Of a DNA stretch of 64,000 bases, positions 37,103 to 45,843 are shown in pieces. Origin of the DNA: Glaciihabitans tibetensis. GTDB lineage: Bacteria; Actinomycetota; Actinomycetes; Actinomycetales; Microbacteriaceae. The notes beneath the pieces are model-generated. The model was not told where the DNA came from. It was given only the letters and a program-made list of their open reading frames with translations, and searched no databases. The stretch lies in the NCBI RefSeq assembly GCF_003003265.1, contig NZ_PVTL01000002.1, positions 398,738 through 462,737 on the forward strand. Direction: 5' to 3'. A program made the position numbers and the translations under genes. The first letter of the stretch is position 1. Each line of letters starts with the position of its first letter.

Positions 37103-37133
37103 TTGATTCGGGCCGCCAAATGTGGGCTACTAT
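37103..37133 (+). promoter_or_regulatory. Promoter candidate for hisA
   Basis: TTGATT (37103-37108), 19 nt, TACTAT (37128-37133); leader about 45 nt. It suggests hisA can be transcribed apart from hisCBH. Confidence 0.4.
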
Positions 37134-37182
37134 CGGATGTTTGTTTGCCGCACCCGCCTGCGCGCCCCGAGAAAGAACGTGA

Positions 37183-37932
37183 ATGAGCGAGTTCAACAGA
37201 ACCCCCGGCCTGACCCTACTGCCTGCCGTCGACGTCGCCGGAGGCAAGGCCGTGCGCCTAACCCAGGGTGAAGCCGGCACAGAGACCAACTACGGTGACC
37301 CCGTCGATGCCGCGGGAGAGTGGGTCGACCAGGGCGCGGAGTGGATCCACCTCGTCGACCTCGACGCCGCCTTCGGTCGTGGTGACAACCACTCCGTCAT
37401 CCGCAAGGTGATCCGTAACACCCCCAGGAACGTCAACATCGAGCTATCCGGTGGAATCCGCGATGACGCGAGCCTCGCTGCCGCGCTGGCAACGGGTGCA
37501 AAGCGCATCAACCTGGGTACGGCCGCGCTGGAGAATCCCGAGTGGGCCGCGCACGTCATCTCCGAGTACGGCGAGGCCATCGCCGTCGGCATGGACGTGC
37601 GTGGAACGACTTTGGCTGCTCGGGGCTGGACCAAGGAGGGCGGCAACCTGTGGATCGTTCTGGACCGCCTTGAAGAAGCCGGGTGCTGCCGGTATGTGGT
37701 GACCGACGTCACCAAAGACGGCACGCTCAACGGGCCGAATATCGACCTGCTGCGCCAGGTTATGGAACGCACCGACCGCCCTGTGATTGCCTCGGGTGGC
37801 GTGTCCAGCCTCGACGACATCGCCGAACTCCGCACCCTTGTTCCTCAGGGCCTTGAGGGCGCGATCGTGGGTAAGGCGCTCTATGCTGGCGCGTTCACCC
37901 TCGCAGAGGCACTGGACGTTGCCAACGCCTGA
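37183..37932 (+). CDS. hisA: PriA-type phosphoribosyl isomerase (HisA/TrpF)
   Basis: 249 residues, ATG at 37183 after AGAAAGAAC. The (beta-alpha)8 barrel starts [15 protein letters not shown] with the catalytic Asp and continues with the phosphate site [10 protein letters not shown]. In many actinobacteria this enzyme (PriA) serves both histidine (HisA) and tryptophan (TrpF) synthesis; dual use here is inferred from lineage. It overlaps the SseB-like gene by one base. Confidence 0.93.
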   Translation: MSEFNRTPGLTLLPAVDVAGGKAVRLTQGEAGTETNYGDPVDAAGEWVDQGAEWIHLVDLDAAFGRGDNHSVIRKVIRNTPRNVNIELSGGIRDDASLAAALATGAKRINLGTAALENPEWAAHVISEYGEAIAVGMDVRGTTLAARGWTKEGGNLWIVLDRLEEAGCCRYVVTDVTKDGTLNGPNIDLLRQVMERTDRPVIASGGVSSLDDIAELRTLVPQGLEGAIVGKALYAGAFTLAEALDVANA

Positions 37933-38687
37933 TGGCAGGCACAGACTCTGCCGGTGTCCCGTGGGAGGGGCGCGCCTTCGAACACAATCCCGGCTCGGAC
38001 GATGACGGTTCCGCTCCCGAGCGTCTTGTGGAGGCATTGCGTCGATTCCGCAGCCGCGAGCTGGGCGAAGCCGAAGTAGTCGCCGCCCTGCGTGAATCGC
38101 GACTGCTGATTCCGCTGGTGGCGGTGCTCGGCGAGGCGGGTCAGAACGACAGCGGGCAGATTGTTGATAAAACCCAGGAGTTGTCGATCGTGACCGTCGC
38201 TGGTCCAGACGGCCGAACGGTGATGCCCGTGTTCACCTCGGTAGCCGCGATGGCCGCCTGGAACCCGCGCGCGCGCCCTGTTCCTGCGGACGCGGTGCGG
38301 GTCGCGCTTGCGGCCGCCAGTGAGGGGACCGAGCTTGTTGTGCTCGATCCGACTTCGTCGACGGAATTTGTGCTGCGACGCCCCGCTTTGTGGGCGATCG
38401 CCCAGGGGCGTCCCTGGCGTCCGTGCTACCTCGATGAAGAGGTGCTCGATGAGTTCCTTCGGTCGGCCGAGCCGGAAGACTCGGTGGTCGCGGTTCAGCT
38501 TTCCTCGAACGATCCGGACGCGCGCCTGGCCGGTGCTGAGTTGCTGGTGCACCTTAGCCTGATGGATGGGTTGGACCGCAAGGCCCTGGCGGAATTGCTT
38601 GAACGCCTAGGCAAGCGCTGGGGTGAGAATGAGATAATCGCACTACGTGTGGATTCCATGCGCGTGCAATTGGCGGCTACATCCTGA
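37932..38687 (+). CDS. SseB-family protein
   Basis: 251 residues, ATG overlapping the hisA stop (TGATG). The N-terminal SseB domain includes VPVFTSVAAMAAW-like sequence (MPVFTSVAAMAAWNPRARPV) and the DPTSSTEFVLRR strand. Such proteins sit after priA in many Microbacteriaceae; no biochemical role is known. Confidence 0.88.
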   Translation: MAGTDSAGVPWEGRAFEHNPGSDDDGSAPERLVEALRRFRSRELGEAEVVAALRESRLLIPLVAVLGEAGQNDSGQIVDKTQELSIVTVAGPDGRTVMPVFTSVAAMAAWNPRARPVPADAVRVALAAASEGTELVVLDPTSSTEFVLRRPALWAIAQGRPWRPCYLDEEVLDEFLRSAEPEDSVVAVQLSSNDPDARLAGAELLVHLSLMDGLDRKALAELLERLGKRWGENEIIALRVDSMRVQLAATS

Positions 38688-38708
38688 CCCCACCCGAGGA
38701 GATCCGGT

Positions 38709-39602
38709 ATGAAAGCTCTTGCGATTTTTTTTGCGTCCTTCGTCCTTGTCGTACTCGCGGGATGTACCGCCTCCAGCGCGGTCCTCGATACAGCTCTGGT
38801 GCCGGCGGCCAGTCAAAGTGTCAGCCTCTCGGTGAACGGACAGGCCCGATCAGTGACATTCCGGGCTCCCGAACGAGAGCCGGGCACGTTGCTGCCCGTG
38901 ATCGTTGCTCTCCACGGCCTCGGAGGAACAGCCCAGAACTTCGAGGACTACACGGGACTCAGCGATAACGCCAGCAGGGATGGATATATTGCGGTCTACC
39001 CCGACGGGTCGCCGATTGCCGACAAACGTCAGGCCTGGAACGCCGGCGAGTGCTGCAACTCTCCGGGGAGGACACCTCAGGATGATGTCGCGTTGCTCAG
39101 CCGCATCTTCGACCAGGTCGAGCAATACGGAGGCGATCCCGCCCGCATCTACGTCGTCGGTTTCTCTAACGGCGGGATGTTGAGCTACCGGGCAGCGTGC
39201 GACCTGGGTGACCGTGTGGCCGGCATCGCGGTGGTTGGCGGAGCGTTCAACGTCACCGATTGCCGTTCGACCAATCCCATCCCCGTCGTGATAATCCACG
39301 GCACCGGAGACACGACCGTTCCCTATCTGGGCGGCAGGACGGATGAGGCAGCCGAGGCGGGCCTGAACCCCGTCGACAACGCGTCCGTCTGGGACGCGAT
39401 GGAGTACTGGCTCGCGCGCAACGACTGCTCCTTCGACGCGACAGAGACCGGCTGGAACCTGACGTCGATCGAGACCTTCGACGATTGCGCGCCGGGTGCG
39501 TCAGTGGCCGTGTACACCATTGATGGCGGCGGACACGTGTGGCCGGACGCAAAAGCTCCGGTTGACGCGACACGGGTCATACTCGAGTCGTTCATTCGCT
39601 GA
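38709..39602 (+). CDS. Secreted lipoprotein esterase of the PHB-depolymerase/LpqC type
   Basis: 297 residues, ATG at 38709 with GAGGAGA upstream. The lipoprotein signal ends in VVLAGC (Cys19). An alpha/beta-hydrolase follows: oxyanion region VIVALHGLGG, nucleophile VVGFSNGGM (about residue 154), acid region VVIIHGTGD and catalytic His in GGGHVWPD (about 278). Homologues are polyhydroxybutyrate depolymerase-like or feruloyl esterase-like; the substrate is open. It interrupts the usual SseB-DUF1844-infC order, so it may be an insertion. Confidence 0.9.
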   Translation: MKALAIFFASFVLVVLAGCTASSAVLDTALVPAASQSVSLSVNGQARSVTFRAPEREPGTLLPVIVALHGLGGTAQNFEDYTGLSDNASRDGYIAVYPDGSPIADKRQAWNAGECCNSPGRTPQDDVALLSRIFDQVEQYGGDPARIYVVGFSNGGMLSYRAACDLGDRVAGIAVVGGAFNVTDCRSTNPIPVVIIHGTGDTTVPYLGGRTDEAAEAGLNPVDNASVWDAMEYWLARNDCSFDATETGWNLTSIETFDDCAPGASVAVYTIDGGGHVWPDAKAPVDATRVILESFIR

Positions 39603-39627
39603 GGCTGAGACAACCTGAGCTAGCACT

Positions 39628-39691
39628 GAGCTAAATCAACATCGAGCTGAATCAACATTGAACTGAACCAACAGCGAACTGAGCCTGAAAC
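39628..39691. repeat. 16-bp tandem repeat in a convergent gap
   Basis: Four degenerate 16-bp units (39628, 39644, 39660, 39676) of the form gagctgaatcaacatt separate the esterase gene from DUF1844. The theme (ctgaact) resembles the repeat at 7441-7516, which also lies between convergent genes. Confidence 0.75.
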
Positions 39692-39694
39692 GAG

Positions 39695-40024
39695 CTAGTT
39701 AACCGGGCCAGTCCACTTCTCTCCGGGACCCTTGCCCGGTGCGTCCGGGAACGAGGATGCTTCGCGGAATGCGAGCTGCACTGTCCGCAACCCGTCGCGA
39801 AGCGCGAGCGCATGGTGGTCGCCCAGCTCGGGAGCGCTCGCGGTCACCAGACCGGCGAGGGCGTTGATCAGCTTGCGAGCCTCATCGAGGTCCAGCTGCG
39901 CGTCTGGATCTTCGGCGAGGCCGAGTTTGACAGCCGCCGCACTGAGGAGGTGGATCGCCACGGTGTTGATTACCTCGATGGCAGGAACCTCCGCGATGTC
40001 GCGGATCTGGTCGGGCTCGCTCAT
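39695..40024 (-). CDS. DUF1844 family protein
   Basis: 109 residues, ATG at 40024. The DUF1844 core (IRDIAEVPAIEVINTVAIHL, then LDEARKLINALAGLV) is complete. A small cytosolic protein of unknown function, divergent from infC as in other actinobacteria. Confidence 0.92.
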   Translation of the reverse strand: MSEPDQIRDIAEVPAIEVINTVAIHLLSAAAVKLGLAEDPDAQLDLDEARKLINALAGLVTASAPELGDHHALALRDGLRTVQLAFREASSFPDAPGKGPGEKWTGPVN

Positions 40025-40055
40025 ATCTAATTCCTCTGCTAGTGTTGTCGAGGCT

Positions 40056-40075
40056 CCGGGAGGTTCTCCTCCCGG
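40056..40075 (+). promoter_or_regulatory. Hairpin in the infC leader
   Basis: ccgggagg/cctcccgg 8-bp stem with ttct loop, shortly after a possible -10 (TAGTGT, about 40040). The leader to infC would be about 215 nt and could carry ribosomal-protein or IF3 control; no known leader motif was recognised. Confidence 0.45.
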
Positions 40076-40268
40076 TACGAAAGTGGAGATTCTCCCACCC
40101 GTTCACCGCTTCTCAAGGTTACCGGGTAGTCGCACCCCGCCGGCGCGTGTCGAAAGACGCTCGCAGGTAGCTAGGGTGTGTGGTGCTTAGCGCATCCGGA
40201 TTCCCTCTTACGTCGCCGCCCCGCACCGCAGGGCAGTGTGGCTCAAACCGTAAGTAGAGGAGAAACGC

Positions 40269-40913
40269 ATCAGCGATCCCCGTACCAATGACCGAATCCG
40301 CGTTCCGGAGGTCCGTCTTGTCGGCCCCATGGGCGAGCAGGTCGGTGTTGTCCGCATCGAAGACGCACTTCGTTTGGCTCAAGAGGCCGACCTGGATTTG
40401 GTTGAGGTTGCTCCCAACTCCAAGCCGCCCGTCGCGAAGATCATGGACTTCGGCAAGTTCAAGTACGAAACGGCGCAGAAGGCGAAAGAAGCCCGGCGCA
40501 ACCAGGCAAACACGGTCTTGAAAGAGGTCCGTTTCCGCCTCAAAATCGACAAGCACGACTACGAGACGAAGCGCAAGCGCGCCGAGGGCTTTCTTCAGGC
40601 TGGCGACAAGGTCAAAGCAATGATCCTGTTCCGCGGTCGCGAGCAGTCCCGCCCCGATCAGGGTGTGCGACTTCTGCAGCGTTTTGCGGAAGACGTTTCG
40701 GAGTTTGGCGTAGTCGAGTCAAACCCGACCATTGACGGTCGCAACATGGTTATGGTCATCGGCCCGCTGAAAAACAAGGCGGAGGCGAAGGCGGAAGCCG
40801 AAGCGCGACGCGTTGCAAACAAGCCCGCTAAAACAGCGGCTGTTGAACCCCAGGATTCATCGGCGGAAACACCGGCCGAGGTAGCACCAACGAAAGAGGA
40901 AACAGATGCCTAA
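40269..40913 (+). CDS. infC: Translation initiation factor IF-3, AUC start
   Basis: 214 residues when started at ATC 40269. GAGGAG (40257-40262) lies 6 nt upstream, and the sequence from there reads [20 protein letters not shown], the true IF3 N-terminus; the first in-frame ATG (40329) would remove 20 conserved residues. IF3 rejects non-AUG starts, so an AUC start gives autoregulation. The C-terminal about 30 residues are an Ala/Glu-rich tail. It overlaps rpmI by 8 bp. Confidence 0.93.
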   Translation: MSDPRTNDRIRVPEVRLVGPMGEQVGVVRIEDALRLAQEADLDLVEVAPNSKPPVAKIMDFGKFKYETAQKAKEARRNQANTVLKEVRFRLKIDKHDYETKRKRAEGFLQAGDKVKAMILFRGREQSRPDQGVRLLQRFAEDVSEFGVVESNPTIDGRNMVMVIGPLKNKAEAKAEAEARRVANKPAKTAAVEPQDSSAETPAEVAPTKEETDA

Positions 40914-41109
40914 GCAGAAGACCCACTCGGGCGCCAAGAAGCGGTTCAAGGTGACCGGCTCGGGCAAGATCATGAAGCAGTCGGCCGGTATGCGACACAA
41001 CCTGGAGAAGAAGTCCTCCGAGGTAACCCGTCGTCTCAACATGGACCAGACTCTGGCTCCTGCAGACGCCAAGGGCGTCAAGAAGCTTCTCGGCAAGTAC
41101 GGAAAATAA
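40906..41109 (+). CDS. rpmI: 50S ribosomal protein L35
   Basis: 67 residues, ATG inside the 3' end of infC (8-bp overlap), with GAGGAAAC upstream. [20 protein letters not shown] is the standard L35 start. Part of the infC-rpmI-rplT operon. Confidence 0.97.
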   Translation: MPKQKTHSGAKKRFKVTGSGKIMKQSAGMRHNLEKKSSEVTRRLNMDQTLAPADAKGVKKLLGKYGK

Positions 41110-41128
41110 GGGTTTAGGTAAATAGATC

Positions 41129-41518
41129 ATGGCAAGAGTAAAAAGGGCGGTTAACGCCCACAAGAAGCGTCGCGTAATCCTCGAGCGGGCGAAGGGCTAC
41201 CGCGGTCAGCGTTCGCGCCTGTACCGCAAGGCCAAGGAGCAGGTCACTCACTCCTTCGTTTACTCGTTCCGCGACCGCCGAGCGAAGAAGGGCGAGTTCC
41301 GTCGCCTCTGGATCCAGCGCATCAACGCTGCATCGCGTGCAAACGGCCTGACCTACAACCGCCTCATCCAGGGCTTGAACCTGGCCGGCATCGAGGTTGA
41401 CCGTCGTATCCTCGCCGACATTGCGATCACCGACCCCGCCACGTTCACGGCGATCGTTGCATCCGCGAAGGCGGCTCTTCCTGCCGACACCTCGGCTCCG
41501 AAGGTCACTGCGGCGTAA
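41129..41518 (+). CDS. rplT: 50S ribosomal protein L20
   Basis: 129 residues, ATG at 41129. [20 protein letters not shown] and the basic helix [16 protein letters not shown] identify L20, an early-assembly 23S binder. L20 often represses its own operon in other bacteria. A strong hairpin ends the operon. Confidence 0.98.
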   Translation: MARVKRAVNAHKKRRVILERAKGYRGQRSRLYRKAKEQVTHSFVYSFRDRRAKKGEFRRLWIQRINAASRANGLTYNRLIQGLNLAGIEVDRRILADIAITDPATFTAIVASAKAALPADTSAPKVTAA

Positions 41519-41536
41519 GCCACAAAGATTCTGTCT

Positions 41537-41573
41537 CGAACGCCCCAGCACCCGCGCGGTGCTGGGGCGTTCG
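41537..41573 (+). terminator. Terminator of infC-rpmI-rplT
   Basis: A 16-bp perfect stem (41537-41552/41558-41573) with 5-nt loop followed by ttgtttg, 18 nt after the rplT stop. Confidence 0.9.
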
Positions 41574-41587
41574 TTGTTTGCTGCACC

Positions 41588-41593
41588 TAAGCT
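41588..41593 (+). promoter_or_regulatory. -10 hexamer for a leaderless trmH-type transcript
   Basis: TAAGCT followed by 7 nt and ATG at 41601; it fixes the start downstream of the long open frame that begins inside rplT. Confidence 0.5.
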
Positions 41594-41600
41594 GGGGCGC

Positions 41601-42401
41601 ATGATCGACAATCCACGCTCGCCACGGGTCCGCGCCGTTGCCAAACTCGCCAAACGCGATGCCCGCCTCGAGACCGGCCTCTTCCTTCTCGAAGGCCCGC
41701 AAGCCGTCGCCGAAGCCCTTACTTTCCGCCCAGAGCTCGTCATCGAGCTGTTCGCGACGCCCACGGCCCTCGAGCGTTACGGCGATATCTCCACCGCCGC
41801 CGACAACGTCGGGATCGACATCGAGTTTGTCAGCGAGCAAGTTCTGGAAAGCATGGCCGACACGGTCACGCCGCAGGGCCTCGTGGCCGTGTGCCGCCAG
41901 TTTCCCACCTCACTCAAGGACATCCTGTCCGGCGAACCCAAACTGATCGCGATCCTCGAAGAGGTGCGCGATCCCGGTAACGCGGGCACCATCATCCGCG
42001 CGGCGGACGCGGCGGGTGCTGACGCCGTCATTTTCACCGGTCGCAGCGTCGACCTCTACAACCCCAAGGTCGTGCGGTCCACCACCGGTTCGCTTTTCCA
42101 TCTTCCTGTCGCTGTTGGTATCGAGTTGGAGACAGTCGTCGAGCGCGTGCGCGCCGCCGGCCTACGCATCCTCGCCGCCGACATCAAGGGTGACGACCTG
42201 CTGGCAGCGCGCCGGAACGGCACTTTGGCTGGCCCCACAGCGTGGCTGTTCGGTAATGAAGCACGAGGACTGAGCGAGGAGCACTATGCGCTTGCGGACG
42301 GCGCTATCACGGTGCCGATCTACGGCCACGCAGAGTCGATGAACCTCGCCACCGCCGCATCCGTTTGCCTCTACGAGAGCGCGTTCGCACAGCGCGAATA
42401 G
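41601..42401 (+). CDS. SpoU/TrmH-family RNA 2'-O-methyltransferase
   Basis: 266 residues. The SPOUT motifs are all present: EEVRDPGNAGTIIRAADAAG (motif 1), FGNEARGLSEE (motif 2) and IYGHAESMNLATAASV (motif 3), after an N-terminal substrate-binding domain (FLLEGPQAVAEAL). The location between rplT and pheS matches TsnR-like genes of actinobacteria, so 23S rRNA or tRNA is the likely target; the exact base is unknown. Confidence 0.92.
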   Translation: MIDNPRSPRVRAVAKLAKRDARLETGLFLLEGPQAVAEALTFRPELVIELFATPTALERYGDISTAADNVGIDIEFVSEQVLESMADTVTPQGLVAVCRQFPTSLKDILSGEPKLIAILEEVRDPGNAGTIIRAADAAGADAVIFTGRSVDLYNPKVVRSTTGSLFHLPVAVGIELETVVERVRAAGLRILAADIKGDDLLAARRNGTLAGPTAWLFGNEARGLSEEHYALADGAITVPIYGHAESMNLATAASVCLYESAFAQRE

Positions 42402-42503
42402 GCCTATTTCCCGCGAAAAACGGGGGCGAATGGGTTGTTTCATGGAGGTAACGAACGGCGGGGCACGTTGTTCAATGCCTCCGAGCTGTGGTTGGGTAGG
42501 TTC

Positions 42504-43241
42504 ATGGAACCACTCGTCGTTATGACCGAAGTCAACAAACATTACGGCGATTTGCACGTGTTGAAGGACATTTCACTGACCGTCAACAAGGGCGATGTCG
42601 TCGTCGTGATTGGCCCCAGCGGGTCGGGTAAATCGACCCTGTGTCGTGCAATCAATCGGCTCGAGACAATCGACTCCGGTTCCATTGCTATCGAGGGCCG
42701 CGATCTTCCTGAGGAGGGTGCGGCACTGGCTAAGCTCCGCGCTGACGTGGGCATGGTCTTCCAGTCGTTCAACCTGTTCGCCCATAAGACGGTGCTGCAG
42801 AACGTGACACTGGGGCAAACCAACGTCCGGAAGCGGAGCAAAAAAGCCGCGGAAGAACGCGCGATGGAGTTGCTGGATCGAGTTGGGGTGGCTAACCAGG
42901 TGAGCAAGATGCCTTCCCAGCTATCCGGTGGACAGCAGCAGCGCGTCGCGATCGCGCGGGCGCTGGCCATGGATCCCAAAATCATGCTCTTCGACGAGCC
43001 GACATCGGCGCTGGACCCCGAGATGATCAACGAAGTTCTCGACGTCATGGTGGGTCTTGCCAAAGAGGGCATGACGATGGTCGTCGTCACGCACGAGATG
43101 GGGTTCGCCCGCAAGGCCGCCGACCGCGTGCTGTTTATGGCTGACGGACGCATCGTCGAAGACGCAGACCCCGAGACCTTCTTCACGAACCCGAAGTCGG
43201 CGCGCGCTAAGGACTTTCTCTCCAAAATACTTACCCACTGA
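42504..43241 (+). CDS. gluA: Glutamate-type ABC transporter, ATP-binding protein
   Basis: 245 residues from ATG 42504 (ATG 42522 possible). Walker [19 protein letters not shown], signature [15 protein letters not shown], Walker [15 protein letters not shown]. It belongs to the polar amino acid uptake group and heads a gluABCD-like operon with a binding protein and two permeases. The operon separates trmH from pheS, which are often adjacent. The substrate (glutamate or a relative) is inferred from similarity to Corynebacterium GluABCD. Confidence 0.9.
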   Translation: MEPLVVMTEVNKHYGDLHVLKDISLTVNKGDVVVVIGPSGSGKSTLCRAINRLETIDSGSIAIEGRDLPEEGAALAKLRADVGMVFQSFNLFAHKTVLQNVTLGQTNVRKRSKKAAEERAMELLDRVGVANQVSKMPSQLSGGQQQRVAIARALAMDPKIMLFDEPTSALDPEMINEVLDVMVGLAKEGMTMVVVTHEMGFARKAADRVLFMADGRIVEDADPETFFTNPKSARAKDFLSKILTH

Positions 43242-43283
43242 CCGGTGGGTCAGAAACACAGCAATCACAGCATGAGGAGAATG

Positions 43284-44150
43284 ATGAGAGCCAAAAAAAC
43301 TCTGAGCATTTCGGCCCTGGCCATCGTGGCCGCACTGACGTTGGCTGGCTGCGCAGGCGGCGAGGATGACTCCGCAGCCCCCGAGGTCGAGCAGACCGAG
43401 TTTGCCGAGGGCAGCACCATGGCAACGTTGCAGGAAGCCGGCGAGATCACCATCGGTACGAAGTTCGACCAGCCCCTGTTCGGCCTGGTTGACGCTGACG
43501 GTAACCCCCAGGGCTTTGACGTTGAGATCGGCAAGCTCATCGCCGCCAAGCTGGGGATCGCCGAAGACGGAATCAACTGGACCGAGACCGTGTCGGCCAA
43601 CCGCGAGCCCTTCATCCAATCCGGTGAGGTCGACATTGTTGTGGCCACGTACACGATCAACGATGCGCGCAAGGAAGTCATTTCCTTCGCTGGCCCCTAC
43701 TACGAAGCCGGCCAGGACCTCCTCGTCCTCGAGGGCAACCCCGAGGGCATTGAAGGACCGGATGACCTCGCCGGAAAGGCCGTCTGCACGGTGAGCGGTT
43801 CCACTTCCGAGAAGAACATCGCGGCGTACACAACGGAAATCATCGCAACCGGTGGATACGCAGACTGCCTCGAGCCGTTGCGCACCGGTGCCGTCGTTGC
43901 TGTGACCACGGACAACGTGATCCTCGCCGGCCTCGCCGACCAGAACGCGCCCGAGTTTGCGGTTGTCGGCAACCCGTTCACGGAAGAGCCCTACGGAATC
44001 GGCCTCGCGAAGGACGACACCGACTTCCGTACCTTCATCAACGATGTTCTCGAAGAGGCATACGAGGATGGCAGCTGGGACGAGGCCTGGGGAAGCACCG
44101 CTGGTGCTGTCCTGGACACTCCGGAGCCCCCGGCAGTCGATCGCTACTAG
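43284..44150 (+). CDS. gluB: Glutamate-type ABC transporter, substrate-binding lipoprotein
   Basis: 288 residues from ATG 43284; AGGAG (43275-43279) sits close upstream, and ATG 43281, ATG 43272 or GTG 43245 are alternatives. Lipoprotein signal with LTLAGC, then a family 3 solute-binding fold: TIGTKFDQPLFGLVDADGNP and FDVEIGKLIAAKLGI. It is anchored on the outside of the membrane and delivers amino acid to GluCD. Confidence 0.9.
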   Translation: MRAKKTLSISALAIVAALTLAGCAGGEDDSAAPEVEQTEFAEGSTMATLQEAGEITIGTKFDQPLFGLVDADGNPQGFDVEIGKLIAAKLGIAEDGINWTETVSANREPFIQSGEVDIVVATYTINDARKEVISFAGPYYEAGQDLLVLEGNPEGIEGPDDLAGKAVCTVSGSTSEKNIAAYTTEIIATGGYADCLEPLRTGAVVAVTTDNVILAGLADQNAPEFAVVGNPFTEEPYGIGLAKDDTDFRTFINDVLEEAYEDGSWDEAWGSTAGAVLDTPEPPAVDRY

Positions 44151-44166
44151 CACCAACCCGTGAGCT

Positions 44167-44196
44167 GGCCCGCGTGACAGGAATGTCGCGCGGGCC
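44167..44196 (+). promoter_or_regulatory. Intercistronic hairpin between gluB and gluC
   Basis: A 13-bp stem with one G-U pair (44167-44179/44184-44196) closed by GGAA. Such stems between a binding-protein gene and its permeases often protect or partly terminate the mRNA, giving more binding protein than permease. Confidence 0.75.
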
Positions 44197-44222
44197 TTCG
44201 CACCCTTACCCACGAAGGCACC

Positions 44223-44870
44223 ATGGACGCGATCATCGAGAACCTGCCGATATTCCTCGGCGGATTCTGGAAAACCCTGCAGCTGCTATTCCTCTCCGGA
44301 ATCGGAGCGCTTGTGCTGGGCACCGTCATCGCAGCGATGCGTATCTCGCCGGTTGCAGCGCTCCGCGGTTTCGCGACGGTGTATACGGAGATCCTTCGTA
44401 ATATCCCGCTGACGCTCGTACTGTTTTTCTGTGCGTTTATGCTCCCGTATCTCGGCGCCGCCCCCGAATACTTCACCTTCGCCGTGATCGGTCTCACCGC
44501 CTACACGTCCCCGTTTATCGCGGAAGCGATCCGCTCCGGCATCAACGGCGTCGCGCTCGGCCAGGCCGAAGCCGCCCGAGCGATCGGGCTGACGTTCGGG
44601 CAGACACTGCGCCTGATCATCATGCCGCAGGGTATCCGGATGGTCATTCCACCGCTGCTGAACGTGATCATCGCACTCACCAAGAACACGTCGGTAGCCA
44701 GCGCCTTCTTTGTGGTTGAGCTCATCGCCACATCCCGCCAGATCATCAACCTCCGGGGAGATGCGACAATCGCCATCCTGCTGGGAGTCGCGTTCTTCTA
44801 CCTCCTGATCACGGTCCCGCTCGGCCTGGTCGCCGCCCACCTCGAACGAAAGGTAGCGGTGTTCCGATGA
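44223..44870 (+). CDS. gluC: Glutamate-type ABC transporter, permease 1
   Basis: 215 residues, ATG at 44223 with CACGAAGGCACC upstream. Five or so TMs and the EAA loop EAARAIGLTFGQTLRLIIMPQG are typical of HisM/GltK-type permeases. It overlaps gluD by 4 bp (ATGA). Confidence 0.93.
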   Translation: MDAIIENLPIFLGGFWKTLQLLFLSGIGALVLGTVIAAMRISPVAALRGFATVYTEILRNIPLTLVLFFCAFMLPYLGAAPEYFTFAVIGLTAYTSPFIAEAIRSGINGVALGQAEAARAIGLTFGQTLRLIIMPQGIRMVIPPLLNVIIALTKNTSVASAFFVVELIATSRQIINLRGDATIAILLGVAFFYLLITVPLGLVAAHLERKVAVFR

Positions 44871-45787
44871 GCAACAACGTACTTTTCGACGTTCCGGGTC
44901 CCCGCGCCCGTCGAACGTCGCGCATCGCCTCCATCGTGACCTCTGTTGTGATTGTGGGCGGACTGTTCTACCTATACCTCGCGCTGGAGGCCCCCCGGGT
45001 CACCGCGAATGGCACAGAGACTCCCGGCATGTTCGACCCCACCCGGTGGGACGTCATCACCGACGGTCGCATGTGGAACGCCATCCTGGTGCGTGGGTTG
45101 CTTCTCGGAACCCTGAAGATGGCCGCCGTGGCCGCGGTGTTCGCGCTGCTGATCGGCGTCATCTTCTCGTTCGCCCGCACCGCGCGTTCGAAGTGGATCC
45201 GCATTCCCGCCGCCGTGCTGCTCGACTTCTTCCGGGGCATGCCGGTGCTGCTGCTGATGCTGTTCATCCTGCTCATCATCGGGCCGGGGGCATACTGGGC
45301 CGGCGTTGCAGGACTGGCGATTTACAACGGCGCTGTCATTGGCGAGGCGCTACGATCCGGAATCCAGTCCCTGCCGAAGGGACAGCGCGAGTCGGGCCTC
45401 GCCATCGGGCTGACCCCCGTGCAGACGCGGCTCATCGTCGAGTTTCCGCAGGCCTTCCGCCAGATGTTGCCGATTATCATCGCGCAACTCGTTGTGCTCC
45501 TCAAGGACACCTCGCTCGCGTACATCATCGCGTACCCAGAACTGCTGAATATCGGTCTTCGCCAGCTGCCGACGACCTACGGCAACCGCTACTTCTTCAC
45601 GTTCTTCTTCATCGTTCTGATCGTCTACCTGACGGTGAATCTCCTGCTGTCGTGGGTCGCTCGGATTGTTGCCCGCCGAACCGCCTCCGGTCGGAAGACC
45701 AGACGCACGGGTCCCACCGCGGGCAAGGACGAGAAGGTCGGTGTCGATACCGCGGCAATGAATGCCGTCATGCCGGATTCGAGTTGA
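44867..45787 (+). CDS. gluD: Glutamate-type ABC transporter, permease 2
   Basis: 306 residues. An N-terminal TM precedes the periplasmic loop (PGMFDPTRWDV), then the permease core with an ESGLAIGLTPVQTRLIVEFPQ EAA-like loop and a polar C-terminal tail of about 35 residues. It pairs with GluC in the membrane. Confidence 0.93.
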   Translation: MSNNVLFDVPGPRARRTSRIASIVTSVVIVGGLFYLYLALEAPRVTANGTETPGMFDPTRWDVITDGRMWNAILVRGLLLGTLKMAAVAAVFALLIGVIFSFARTARSKWIRIPAAVLLDFFRGMPVLLLMLFILLIIGPGAYWAGVAGLAIYNGAVIGEALRSGIQSLPKGQRESGLAIGLTPVQTRLIVEFPQAFRQMLPIIIAQLVVLLKDTSLAYIIAYPELLNIGLRQLPTTYGNRYFFTFFFIVLIVYLTVNLLLSWVARIVARRTASGRKTRRTGPTAGKDEKVGVDTAAMNAVMPDSS

Positions 45788-45804
45788 TCCGTGGCGGATC
45801 GGGT

Positions 45805-45827
45805 GTCGGATGCTCGTAGCGTCCGAC
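45805..45827 (+). terminator. Hairpin between gluD and pheS
   Basis: 10-bp stem with one G-U pair (45805-45814/45818-45827), 3-nt loop, no U-tract; ends 16 nt before the pheS start. It may terminate the transporter operon or lie in the pheS promoter region (TAAACT at 45830-45835). Confidence 0.5.
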
Positions 45828-45843
45828 GCTAAACTCGGTTCCT

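Noticed and set aside
41397..41600. N-terminal extension of the SpoU methyltransferase
   Set aside because: It overlaps rplT and its terminator; the leaderless signal and homology start at 41601.
45788..45843. T-box or Phe leader peptide before pheS
   Set aside because: The gap is too short and shows no T-box sequence or Phe-rich frame.
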